This document shows, piece by piece, positions 50,101-63,000 of a DNA stretch of 64,000 nucleotides; position 1 is the first letter of the stretch, and every line of letters begins with the position of its first letter. Below the pieces are notes generated by a model that saw nothing but the letters and a program-made list of their open reading frames with translations, did not search any database and was not told the DNA's origin. The stretch spans positions 24,483,701 through 24,547,700 of the forward strand of contig OZ024890.1 in the NCBI GenBank assembly GCA_964017195.1, written 5' to 3'. The translations under genes and the position numbers were made by a program. The stretch comes from Siderastrea radians. Taxonomy: Eukaryota; Cnidaria; Anthozoa; Scleractinia; Rhizangiidae.

Positions 50101-53100
50101 AGAACAAAGAAGCTAACAAAGGGAGGATGCCTCCTTCTTGATACGGATCGGTGCCTGCTCGGTACGTGTTTCCACCAGCGCCGAGTTGGTCAAGCCAGGA
50201 TACCAACGGTTGCACACCCCCTTGCTGCGTTGTCTTCTTCTTCTTCTTTTTCCTAGGGGGTGCTTCGTCTTCATCTTTCTGACAAAAGGATTGACGAAAT
50301 CGTTTCGCAGCTTGACACATGACGTCTTTACCCACCGAGGTAGCGCCTTGGCCGGCTAGAGCCCACAGGGGCGACCAACCTCCTTCTTGGTAAGGCGGGG
50401 TGCCTTCCTTGTAGGTCTGACCCCCGGCTTGAAAGGGGGGACTGACGTCCACCCAGTCGTGGAAAGCAAATCGTTTCTTCATCACCATGGTTCTCAATCA
50501 CGGCAGGGCACGTCGACGAAAATACAACGTGGCCGTCACTTCACCGCCTTGGAATGGAATGGGACGTCCTAAGTTGTCCCTTATATCGATTTTGATGTCG
50601 CGAAATTGCAGTTGAATCAGGGGGTAAAAAATCAAGTGAGGGATGGTCACATCTTCCAGGCGTTGTTTCTTGGTGTTGACCCCATGGGTTAAGATGACTT
50701 TGGCCATTTGGGATCCTATGTACACCGGTTCGATGATGTCACAATGCACGTAGATGTTTTGAAACGAGTTTTTCGAGATGGTGGCCCAGACACGGGTCTG
50801 ACTGTGTTTGGCCATGGTATGACTGCGGGTCAATTCCACTTCCGTGGGTCGACCGTCCGCATCGCGTTGCGTGATTTCTACCGTCGGATGGCGTTGATCG
50901 GAGCGGTAGTAAAAGGGCACGTTCCACGTCTCCCACTCCAAGTAACCCAAGACGCGGGCCAACCAGGCCGGGATGTACACGGAGAATTCCGCATCGGGAA
51001 ACGTCCACGTGTAAAATCCTTTCCCATCCAATTCCACTTTGAGAGAAGCAAAGGACGCTCTGTCGTTCGAAGGGATGTTGGCTTCCATGACCCCCATCCA
51101 ACCTTCCACCACATCTTGGACGGTCACATACGCACCCGCTGGGAGATACATCGTCACATTAAACGTGCTATTGTAATGCACCCGAAACGGTACTTGCCGA
51201 TCTAGGATGTTGTGCCACGTGTGGGGTAACAACAATTGCACTAAACCCACTTCCCACGAAGAATCCAACTTCCACATTTCGGGGAGACGTAGCCGAAACT
51301 CGGCGGGGTGGTTGTTAGGGAACACCTCTTTTTGGGCGTTGCTCTCCAAGGTCACACGACGTCCTCCTTGAAAACTCATGCCGAGGGAGGTTAAAGACGT
51401 GGGCGTAGGACCGCGATGAAAATACAGCGATAAACCAACCAGCCCGGTGTAGAATGGAATGCCCCGATTGTCGGCGTTTCTTAAATGCACTCGTAGTTGA
51501 TTCAAACGACGGGTGGGAGCCGCCAAGGCACGAAAATCCAGATGTTGGGGATAGTACCCACACGTTTGACCATAGGTCTGACTGGGTAAAGGCACGGTCC
51601 CCAAGACGTGACGTTGTCGACCTCCTGTGACACTTAATTCCACAATATCCAGTTCCGCATAACATTTACTGAAATCCACGTTCGACAAGACAATGTCGTT
51701 GCCCAAGGGGGTCTGCAAGTTGGGTAAGACTTGCAGCCGTCCCGTCACCGACGCGGCCCCCACCACTTTGTCTAAACCGTGCGCAAAGCGCGCGCTCTTG
51801 AGAGGGGCTGCTTGCAATCCCCACCGGCCCGGTTCCAGGCTCACCAACACGAGGGGCGATGCCCCTCGCATGTGAGGAGTAAAGGGGCTGGGGTCTTGAA
51901 TCCAGGCCCCCATGTCAAAGACGGCTTTTCTTTCAAACATGTGCTGAAGTCGTTCGATGGCAATGTTGAGATGAATACGAACACCTCCTAACTGAAAATC
52001 TTGCTGGATGATCCCCACATGATCCAAATCTAAACGCGAGACCACCCAATTGCCTCGCGTCCCAGCCCCCGTGTCAGCATAGACGGTGTTGTGAGCCACG
52101 ATGCGGGTTTGACCAGGACGGGTGGGATCGGGTTCGAGAAATCCCATGAACAGAGCCAACGATTCCCCCAAGTCGTAATACCCTTGGGACCACATTTCGA
52201 TGGCATAATGGGTGGTAGGCCGAGTGGGGCTATCCAGGAGTGTCCAGATATACTTGACTTTATCGGCCCCCATCAGTGTCAACGTGGCGTCGTTGATGTA
52301 TTGTTTGATTCGTGGAAACGTGGTTGGTAAACTCCCAAAACCATGGGTGGCGAGATACGTATCGACAAGGTCGCGGCGAAAATAATCCAGTTTCGGGTTG
52401 GTGGGAAAGTTCATGTCGGTGGTGCCAGGCGAATCCAAATGTAGTTGTCCATAATGATACTTGCCTCCGGACAACGTGGGAATGACGGGCACCTTGAGTT
52501 GTTCCACCAAATCTTCCAAGACGTGACCGACAGGCGTAAAGTGTTTGTGAGGAGACAATTGTAAGGTGCGTAGAGGGGGACCCACTTCAGACAAATCCTT
52601 GACATCGTAGTGAAAATCTTGTGGTGATTTAAGAACGGCATTGCCATAGGAATGGGTGTAAACGAGACTCAAGAGAGCCACTTTCCAATCTTCACTTAAC
52701 GTCAGAGGTCTTTCGAGTTCTTGACGAAACGCAGCTCGTACAGTGGTCACCCCTGGTTCCAAAGGATGCGTCCCTTGGTCGGCACTGTTCAAGTACAAGA
52801 CAAAATCACGTGGGTGACTCTCACTCATACTGTTTCAACGCGCGGGTGGGAATCCACGAACGATAACTGGGAGCCACTCCTTGCCAATTCACCAACACTT
52901 GACGTGAGGGACCCCGTCCCTTGTATTTAAGCTTTTTCTTGACACGCCAATGGTTGGGCCAAGGTTGCACTTTTTGCAGTTGCGGTTCGTAAAAACGACC
53001 GGGCACTTTTTCCTCTTGCCATGTTTTTAACTTGTAATAATTCACCCCGTCGTACAGGGAACGATGACGCGCGCTCACCACGTACACGTCTTGACTAAAC

Positions 53101-56100
53101 GTCCCGCGATAACTCTGAGGTCCAAAGGCACCGCGCTTGACCCGTTTGGAAGTACGTACAAAATCTCCCACTTGAAATTGATAAGGGGTCAGAGGGGCCG
53201 TGGGTTTGTACAGACGACGCCAAATCACCGACGCGTTGTCTGGCGTGACATCCGCCGGCACCATCTGAGTGGACGAATGAAGGCGAGTGTTGTAGCGTTG
53301 CACCAGCTCTGGCAAAGCTTCCAGGTACTTGGGGGTGTTGTGAGCCGTCATGTACTTGTAAGTGAGTTCTTTCAACGTGCGATTAAAGCGTTCGACCACC
53401 GCTGCTTTGGGTTCCCCTCGAGTGGAATAATGCTGAATATCATAGTCGTCTAACAATTGTTGCACATGTTTATTGTAAAACTCTTTCCCTTGATCGGTTT
53501 GTAGGTAGGTCGGACGACGATCTGGGTGGGTTTCTAACACGTACTGCAAGGCATCCCGGACGGCTGTCCCTCGTTTACTTTTTAAGGCGACCACCCAAGC
53601 GTACTTCGACAACACATCGATCACTGTTAACAAATAACGGGTACGTTTGTTGGCGGCAATCAATTGGCGATCTTGCATTTCCACCAAATCCGCTTGCCAG
53701 GTACTATCCAAATGGGGATCGACCACCGTTTTGGAACGAGGAAACCGGACGCGGCGCGGGCGATGTAATGTGTAAGTCGGTTCGCCTTGCAAATAACGTA
53801 ACGTGGTTTTTTGGGGAATACCCAGGGAACGACCGGCCTCCAAGAGAGATTGGGTGTTCCCACTCAGGGCATAGGGACTGTCGTCCCCTAGATACAAGTA
53901 TTCCAACGACGAGGGTAATGAGGACGCTTTCATGACACTGATTTTTCAAGTGTTTTTTAATGCAAAATCAGGGTTTTTTATAAGCTTGTTTCTTCTCTAA
54001 CAACGATACACGGGTGGCGTTCAAACGGGCTGGGGCACGAAGATCCACACTGTCACCGGTCACTGGCACGTGCTTGTAACGCGCGCGATACTTTTGAGTA
54101 TAGGCATCGGGTACAGGGGGTGCAAAGTCGGTGATGGTGTCGTCCAAGGTTTGCATCTTGACCAAAAAGGTATCTTCGTCAAACGGAAGACCTCGTACGT
54201 AATTGCGTAGTTCAGTCAAGGTCTTGGCATAGGTGGTGAAAGCAAAATGACACATGTCCATTTTGATGGGATATTTTTTAAAATCGTTCCATCCTTTGAG
54301 AGCCACACCCAAGGCGGCCAAACAAGTCACCCATAAACTGTCCTCCATGAGGGAACCGACCACCATCCCGACGGCAGTCACCACCAGGGCCAAGGCGTTC
54401 AAGGAAGCGTGAAGCCACTTGAAATGAAAATATCTTTGACGGTAACACCACCATTGACAATGATAGAAGGCGTACAAGGCATCTAATTCGTCCAAGAGGC
54501 CAGGTTCCACCGCGGCGGTGTCCAAATGGGTCCCCTCTAACAGGGACACAGAGGTCCGAGAGGCCATGGTGCTTCTTTTGGGAAAGCTGGGTAGCATCTT
54601 GCTTAAATGTCTTTTTTGGATTCCGTCAAGGGTTCCGTCGAGGGGTCTAGAGCGGAGGGGGGTGGTACCACCGTGTCTCCGGTGTGTTTTCGTTTGGTTT
54701 TCTTGGGTTTGGGTTCCTTCCCCCCTCCTTTTTTTGGGTCGTCTTCTTCAGCCTGTTTCTTGGGAAAAGCCACATCAAAATCATGCGGCCAAGAGATCCC
54801 AGTGCTCTTGTAAGCGTATTCAAATTGATCCCAGGCTTGACACAATTCCATGGTTTTCATCGATAAGAGGCCTAGGGACGTCATCAACTGAGTTCGTGCG
54901 ATCAGACTTAATTCAGGGGAACCGGCCACGATCAGGTCGGTCATGCGATTACTAAACTGTAACAAACTGTACCCCAAATTATTCAACAACTGTTGGAACT
55001 GAAGCTCTTCCTTGCCACGGAGCGCCATCGTACACGTCTGGTCTCCACTACGTCTAAGGGGAAATGAACGAAAGGGACTGGAGACGGATTTTTATAGGTA
55101 TGGGCTACCCCAAAGAGAAGACAGAAATTTTTTTTCAAACAATTTTTTTTTTAATTGCACAGAAGTGTGGTGGATAGCATAGGTCGCTCTGTGGATCTGT
55201 TGTTGTATGCATATGTACACAAATGTTCGTAGCAGGAGGGGGAACACCCCTCAGTTCGTTAACTCCCTCAAATGTCTAGAGGAATCGTTGAAATCCCGTC
55301 TGACAAGACTTGACGTTTCGGGTAAAAGTATGAGAACCCCAGTCTAAACTGAGAATACGTCAGCACTTTATTGTCCAGTACGCGAAAACCTCGGTTTTCC
55401 CCCGATTCCGGCTCTCCCGTCATTAAGACTTTGAGATACTTGTCCTTGTTGATGGTGTTGTTCTTCTTGCTGATTCCTTTACACGAGTACTTGTCTTTTT
55501 CACCCCAACAATAGGTAGGTTTTGGAATTCAGTCCAACAAATCCGTCACCACACCACTCCACCTTGAAGAGGCCAGGGGTTCGCTTGTCTTACGCCGCAT
55601 GCTCAGGGGAGTCTGTTCTGGGAAACCAGCTTGACTTGACCGTCTCAAACTCTTCACGTAACTCCGCCTTGACCAATTCCTCCACACTTTCCCCGGCTAG
55701 AGTCATATATAACGAGTCTGTGTCCATCTCAAGAAGTTCAAAGTCTGATCGATCGAGAAAACGATCGACGCAATGGTAATAAAACTCCAGCATTCTGAGC
55801 TTGGCATATTGATACACGAAAAAACCGATTTGAATCGGTAAATTCATTTTCAGTTTCTTTTTCGAGCTCTTCAGTTCATAGACACCCTCGTCAACTTCTT
55901 GTAGGTCTCTAAAAAATAGACTGTTGATGGCACGACAAACTTTACTCTCATCTTCTTCGTAGTTGATGTTTTCATGGCGTGATACATCCATAATAAATCG
56001 TCCATACCCAGCGTTCCCGACTGTTTTCGCTGTTTCGGCCACGACGGTACTGCCCCCTTGATCTCCCTCCCTCCGTGCATTCGACACGAATTCCCCAAAG

Positions 56101-59100
56101 GGGGCAAAACACGGCTTAGCTATCCACTCGATCGCTTGATGGACTTTGGTGACCACCAACCCCTGCTCTAAATAAAACTGGAGCAGAGGGGTGGCCAGCA
56201 AGATCTTGTCCCCACGGTAGCTGCCGATAAGGCTACGACGAGGGCGAGGCATGCACTCATGTTCTTCCGCAAACCGCTTCATGTCTTCCCCAATGTCATC
56301 AATACTAATATTAGTATTCTTAAAGATGGGTGTCATTTCTGAAAACTTCGGTTTCAGTTGTTCGGGGACGTGGATATCGACCTCCACGGCCCCGAACAAC
56401 GTTCCGTTTCTCACTTCGTCTAGGAGCTGTGTTTCCGATTTCAACTTGCCCTTGTGTTGTCTCCCAGGGAAGACTTGGTTGAGGTATGCTTCAACCTCGG
56501 GATTCTGTCTTTTCTCCTTGAGCCATTGGCACCCCCATTGAATCACGGGTGAATATCCGATCTTTTCCAGGTAGGCCACGTTTTCCATAGTACGCTGGTA
56601 CCAGTACCCGTACGTTTCGCCACGGGTGGGGTGGGGATCCTCTGGGTCGAAGCAGGATGGGCATCCATGCCAATAGCACCCCATGTATTAGTAGGGGGTG
56701 TTACTGGCGGGATCAAAGCCGTCCACCGGCAGCTGTCGGTCTCCCAGTCTCTTCTCGCCCTCGTTCATTCTGCTTCTCAGAGTGGTACCACTCTTGTGGC
56801 TGGCCCAGGCCAGCCACTCGTCGGCTTCTTTCCAGGGGTAGGTGGGTTGTAACTTGGGTCCGGCGTATTGCCAGTGGGTGTACAATCCCACGGGCATCGG
56901 TTGAGAGAGCGCCCACAAATACAATGCGTTCGCATCATAGCCGATGATGTTTTGGCACATCTTCTCGTTCCTGATCAGCGTTTTATCAGCCTCGGCATAC
57001 CTCTTAAAAATAATCGCCGGTCCCCCGACCATGTTCTCCCGAAAGAGGTTGTACAACTTAGCGGAGTCGAAGACTGAGAGGAACACCCCCTGTTCTTTCA
57101 AAAAGCGCATCTCGAATTTCATGGCTATCCCCGGCAGGGAAATACAGTCCTTGAACATGTCAATTCCGTACGGTTGCCAAAAGGCTTTCATTTTGTCAAG
57201 AGCCTCGATGAACGGTCCAACATCCAGGTTGTTGTACCACGTGAGAAAATCACGCATGGTCTGCATACCCTCCTTTTCCCAGATTTCTTGACAATAGCTG
57301 TACTCCTCCTCGGAGATGTTGCTATTCTTCAGTGAAGAATAAAAGGCACTGTGAGGTGGCAGTTTTGGGTCTTCCAGTTTCTCAAGACAGTCCACCCACT
57401 CGTAGGGGAAGAACCCCTTGTTTGCGCTGGAGTTATACGCTTTTAAAAAGCCAGCATAATTTGATCCAGCTGCTAAAAAGTTACTCACATCGAGAAACTT
57501 CAGTTTCTCTGTTCGTAGGGCCAGGTAACTTTGATTCCTTTTCACGCAAAATTTTATACCACCATGTTGTACGAGGTACGGAATGAGAAATTTCTTTAGC
57601 ACGTTTAAATCATAGGTTCCGGAGTGGAACCCAATGACAGTCAGTTCTCTTAACTGTTCATCCAACTCGTCCAAGAGTTTTTGAGTCAATGTTTTTCGCT
57701 TTGACCTCTGGTCAGTGGTGGCGGTGGTGGTAGGAAGAGCGTGGGTCGTAGAATGTTCAAGATCAAATCTTCTGTAAAAAGAGGTGTCTTCTTCTATATC
57801 CTCGTCATTAATAAATTCTTCATCACATTCTGTCTCCTCATCCGATTCCTCCTCCTCGCTATCATTGTCGTACCCCACATGACAATCTTCCTCCTCCTCT
57901 TCACTTACGGAGGCTTCTTCAGAAGGGTCGGACTTGATAGTCTCGCCAATAAGTTGCTTCAATGGTTCATATCTAGCCTGCTCAAGTTCATACGCGGTGT
58001 CGCTTATTTCATTCAGGTAGCTGATTAGTTGATTAACCGTTTCGCATGCATCTTCTTCGCTAGGGCCGCCAACGATCAAACATTTAGGGTCGAGATATCC
58101 AGGAATGTTACTTGCTACACTCACTGAGAGCAGTTGGTGTTGCGCGGTATACTCTAATTTCGGTTTCTTCACGGGTAGTGTTGTCGAACGAGGGTAGAAC
58201 ACTTCAATATCGAAGGTGGCGAAATATTTAGAATATTTCCAGTCTTCACCCACTTCAACCCCCTCTTCCTCTAGCTTGTCGTAGATGGATTTGGGTGGGG
58301 TATACACCCCGCCGGGGTAGACAAACTTGACGCGAGCATCACAGGTGGGTTCGTGCCTCTGAAGGTTGAAGCAACGCTTGAAAATCTTTGCACATCGGGC
58401 GCACTGGTAACATTTGGAAAACTTTTCCATATTCTTGATGTAGGAGAAATGGTTCCCATATAGGTTTAACTTGAGAGCCTTCTCAGTTTCTGCCTTTGTC
58501 AGAATTTTTCTTGGACGATGGATCAGTCTGGCCACCGGGTGTTTACAACCCGGCGTTGGTAGCTCTAGGGCGTAGACGTAGGTGTGGATAAAAAAGATTT
58601 GATCAAGGCGATGTAAATCATTCAACGTGACACCTTCGAATCCCTTGACTTCATTTTCTGTCAATGTTTGAAAGTACTGGGCTTTCAGGGTCTTGGTCTT
58701 CTTTTCTAAATTCTTGAGGTCAAACCCCTTGTGTCTGGCCAGACACCGAAAATAACAGAGATGGTCTTGATATGGTTTTCCTGTCTGGTGGTTCTTCTCT
58801 AAGCCATCTACTCCACGATTCTCCACGATAAACGAAGGTAGCAAGAAACCACCACGTCCAATGGGCATCTCTGGGAGTTTGTAAATATAAATCCCCACAC
58901 AGCATGTCAAAGAGACGCGCCATTTGCTGTTTGGTTTTTGCTTTCTGACGTATTCTAGCCAGTCGGTATCCGCCACTTTCTTTAATAAATTTTCCAAATC
59001 TTCATGATTCGCAATAAGCAGAGGCTCTTGGAACACAAAGCCGTTTTGGGATGGGTAATAGTAGCGTACCTCCCCCGTCTCGGAATTTCTTAGAAGAAAG

Positions 59101-59942
59101 CCGAAGGACAAATTCAACTTAAACGCAGCGGTTTGCTGCTTAAAGATCTTTTCAATAATCTCCTTCAAATCGGTCAAATCGGTGATCCTTTCGTTGTAGA
59201 TGTCCGTCAACTTTTGATGAATGGTGTGGGTACGTATACTTCCCCAGTGTTGACGTAGACACTCCAGTTCATCCTCTTCGCAGTCATACAGACATCCCAC
59301 GTCCGTCGGACATTCTAAGGGATCCTCTCTATTGACATCTGCCGGGTTCGACGGACCGGGTGGATTTGCATTGTGGAAGCGCTTCTCGTGTTCAAACAGT
59401 TGCTCTTTACTATCGGCACTCACCCCACAAATACCACAGCTCCATCTTGAGGTTGAATGAATCTTTTGATGCTTTTTTAAATTCCCTTGATATTTAAACG
59501 ACTTCCCGCACACATCACAGGAATATCGAGGTGTTTCTTGAACAAGATCTGGATGTTTTTGTTTCAAGTGTCGTTTAAGATTATCTTTACGACTAAACCC
59601 TTTGTTACAAACAGCACATGTATACACAGCCATCCTCTCGCTTGAAATGATGAGTTTTGAAATCGGTGACAGCTTTTATACTCTTTTCCTATCATCTTCC
59701 TATTGGTTCTCAGAGTAATTTGATTGACAGGTTGGATAGATTCATGGCTGAGTAGACAATGATTGACAGCTGAGGAAGCGATGATTTTTTTTGATTGACA
59801 GCATCGATTTCATCGACAACTTCTTAATAGACAGTTTATACCACTGCTGATTGATTTGTATTGAAGTGGGAGATTTTATTTTTTAACATACATTTTTAAT
59901 TCAAGGAATTTTTTCCTAAGAAAAGAAAGAAAGAAAGAAAAA

Positions 59943-60007
<65 letters not shown>

Positions 60008-63000
60008 GGACGGGGACTCGAACCCCAAACCTTTCGATTCAAATGGCGCGCGCTCTACCACTATACTACCAAGACATCTCCCACGAGAACGAGACAAAAT
60101 TAATCTAGTCAACCCGCGTTTTTTCCCGCGTCATCGGAAAATTACTGACGAAGCATTTTTTTGGTTCGCGCATTGACACTTCGGTTTGGTAGCGTGAACA
60201 ACTTATTTTTTTCACAGCTTTATTCATCGCTTTACCCCCAACAACCCTCGGCTCTACATACAAAACGATGACAGCTAAGATTTCAGCAAAAAAAGTGAGC
60301 GATTTTTATCTGTAAAAGCGGCCGAATGGATGTTTTGAAAACAGCGAAAGCTTCACACGAGGTAAGTGTTGTTTTTTGGCTGTCGGCTAAAAAATAAGTT
60401 GTTGAAGTGTTTTTGCGACCAACCTTTAGAGGAAAAAAACCGCTGTGTTTTATAATACTCGTTTACTAGTTTTTGAAATGAATCAATTTTTTTTTTTTAT
60501 CGCCTCGAAAGAAAATTGGAACACCGACGCGGTTCTGTTTAGTTCGTAATGTTTTTCCCATGCCCCGCGTGAAACTTTTCTACCCGAAAGACTATTTGAT
60601 TTATTTTTTTACTCACTCTCTGTATTTCTTTTTTCCCACAGTCCAAGGATGTCCTGCCTGTCACGCGGTGAGACGAGCAAGAACAAAAGTATTCCGAGAA
60701 GAAAGCGAGCGGCTTTTTGAAAACATCAACAACAACAAGCAAACCTTCACACCAAGTAAGCATCTACTGTCCGCTAAAAATATTTTTTAAGTGTTGAGCA
60801 TTTTTCACACAAAAAACAAACCACCGTTCAAAACACATTGATGTTTTTTAGTCCTCCTTTTGTTCTTTCCAATGGCTCTATTTTTTATCGCCTCAAAAAA
60901 CCTTGGCGAACCACCGCGGTTCTGTTTAGCTCGCATATCATTAGCTCGCATTTCCATTGCCCGCGTTGTTGTTGTTGTTGTGAAAATTTTCTCTACACCA
61001 GAAAATATTTCTTCTTCCTTTTGTTTTGCTCTATATTTTAGAGTCCAACGATGTCCTGCCTGCAACGTGGTGAGACGAGCAAGAAGAAAGTATTCCGAGA
61101 AGCGATCGGCGCCATGTCGAATTTTTTTTCCTGAAACACAGAACTCCTGGGAAGAAAAGAATGACCATCATGACAGAGTCCACAAGCTACCTTGACATGA
61201 ATAAAAAAAAAAAAAAACCTTTGTCATCCAAATACAACCAATCAACTCTCTTTTGATTTTGTGGAGATTTCAAGCCCAGCTCGATCGCTTGCTTCTTCGA
61301 TGTACCCGCAGCGTTCCAACCCCCAAAAAATCAACCACTCTCCAATAAATTTTTCTCCTACTCTCCTCGACCCGGAAAAAAAAAAAATTTTTCCATGCTT
61401 GTTCCAACAAAAAAATTTTTTTCCACCCCGACCAGGATTCGAACTCACACTTTTATTTTCCTCACAGCACGCTAAAAGCGCGCTAAATATCCCCGCGCGC
61501 CCTGGCCCCGCGCCGCCGATTCCCCGCCCGCCGCCGCCGCCGCCGCTGCCGTGTGATCACGTGATCGTGACCCTCGTTTCTGATGGGCTGGTTTCAAAAC
61601 TGGAAGGGTGGGTCTTTTTTTCCCTACCAAATGCCTATATCAAACTGGAAGGGTGGGTCTTTTTTCCCTACCAAATGCCTAGATCAAATACTACTCCTCA
61701 AGTCCATTTGACCTATCATGTTGAGCCCGCCATCCTTTTTCCGTACGGGTCAGCGGTTTCCCACCCCAAATCACATGACCTCCGTCTTTCCAGTCACTTC
61801 CGGTTCATCATGACGTCACTTCCGGTCCTTAGACCCCAGGGCCCTCTCGATCTTAGATTTTCGACGCCATTTTGGAGGAGGAACAATTCTGCTCACTATA
61901 TATGACTTTGATTTGCATGAAAAGGATGTGCAGGTGAAACTCATTTTCATATGGATGGTTTCGCACGAAGACTCGTTTTGAAACGGAGGTAAAGGGTAAA
62001 TCGGAAATGGCCTATTCACAAAGCATGGCCTGAATTCGACTGCTACAGCTTACAACTTAATAACAATTTATGTTCAGAAAGCTGATATGAAATGTGAAGT
62101 AAAAAAAAATGACTGCAAGTCACTTGTTTCTCTCTTGTTTTGCAGTTGTCCAGTGCAGCAACAGATGAGCAAGTGAGAGCCATATTGACCAGTGATGATG
62201 TGCTCGATGTTTTGGAATCAATTGGCTACACAGGCATCCCACAGAAGGAGACGCTTACTGGAATAGCACCCATTATCCAGTAAGACACGGTTATGTCATT
62301 CTTGCGGGTATTGTTTTTATGCATGCAGTCTGTATTTACATGTATGACTTGCTATTGAAACCTGGAAAAGTTTATGAAAAGTCTTTTTTCTGTTTTGTTG
62401 TTCTTTCACTAATTTCTTGATAAAAAAAGTTTGTTGTGTCATCTTAATGATAAATGGCTTTTATCCAGGCTTCTTTCACACTTAAGTGAAATGCCTGTAA
62501 TGTACATTGCACTGGTATTATTTATTGTACATGTACTTCCTTTCTTGTAGATCGATTTGTATGAAAGATCAGTTATGGCAATATCTTCCCCAATTGGTGC
62601 AAATCGAAAGTGGGCTGGATGAGTGTGGTATTCGTAGTCATATAAGAAGAAATACACAAATCTGGAAACCTGTCTTTACAATTACAAGTGGGAATTATTT
62701 CACTATGACTGCAGATGAGTTTCAAGACAATATGTCAGTGAACTTCAGTGAATCACAGATTCGCAAAGATGCAGAGATAAACACATTCAAGTTTTTCAGT
62801 GATGTGCTAACATCCATTGATGCAGGAGGTATGTTTGATTATTTTGAAGAAGGTATGGTGGGATAAGAAGTCATGTAACACTTCTTTAATGAGAGTCATC
62901 ATTTCACACCATACCTGTGTCCTTGGGTCTGTTATGAATTTTTGGTTTCATCAGGTACCTGTTGCAATATAAAAAGGTATCCATCCCTTGTTCTTCCCAC

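Larger units (their letters stand above)
46145..61896 (-). mobile_element. Polinton/adintovirus-like element in intron 2 of the HECT gene
   Basis: The element is 15,752 bp. The ends are inverted (GTGAGCAGAATT at 46145 and its complement ending at 61896), and TATATA lies outside both ends (46139-46144, 61897-61902), the 6-bp duplication expected of Polintons. Inverted repeats are about 430-460 bp. The recognised genes all lie on the minus strand, closely packed, with abutting or overlapping frames: DNA polymerase B, integrase, hexon-like capsid protein, a core-like basic protein and others. Known: Polintons are protein-primed, virus-like self-synthesising transposons, and adintoviruses are their viral relatives. 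I saw no packaging ATPase or adenain-like protease. PolB is broken, so this copy is likely immobile unless helped. Confidence 0.9.

Noticed and set aside
47510..52930. Plus-strand open frames inside the Polinton, up to 277 codons
   Set aside because: They are antisense to well-supported minus-strand genes and show no motif. The GC-rich coding bias explains them.
60006..60078. A functional tRNA gene
   Set aside because: The T arm is good, but the D stem is weak and no five-pair anticodon stem could be found, so it is kept only as tRNA-like.
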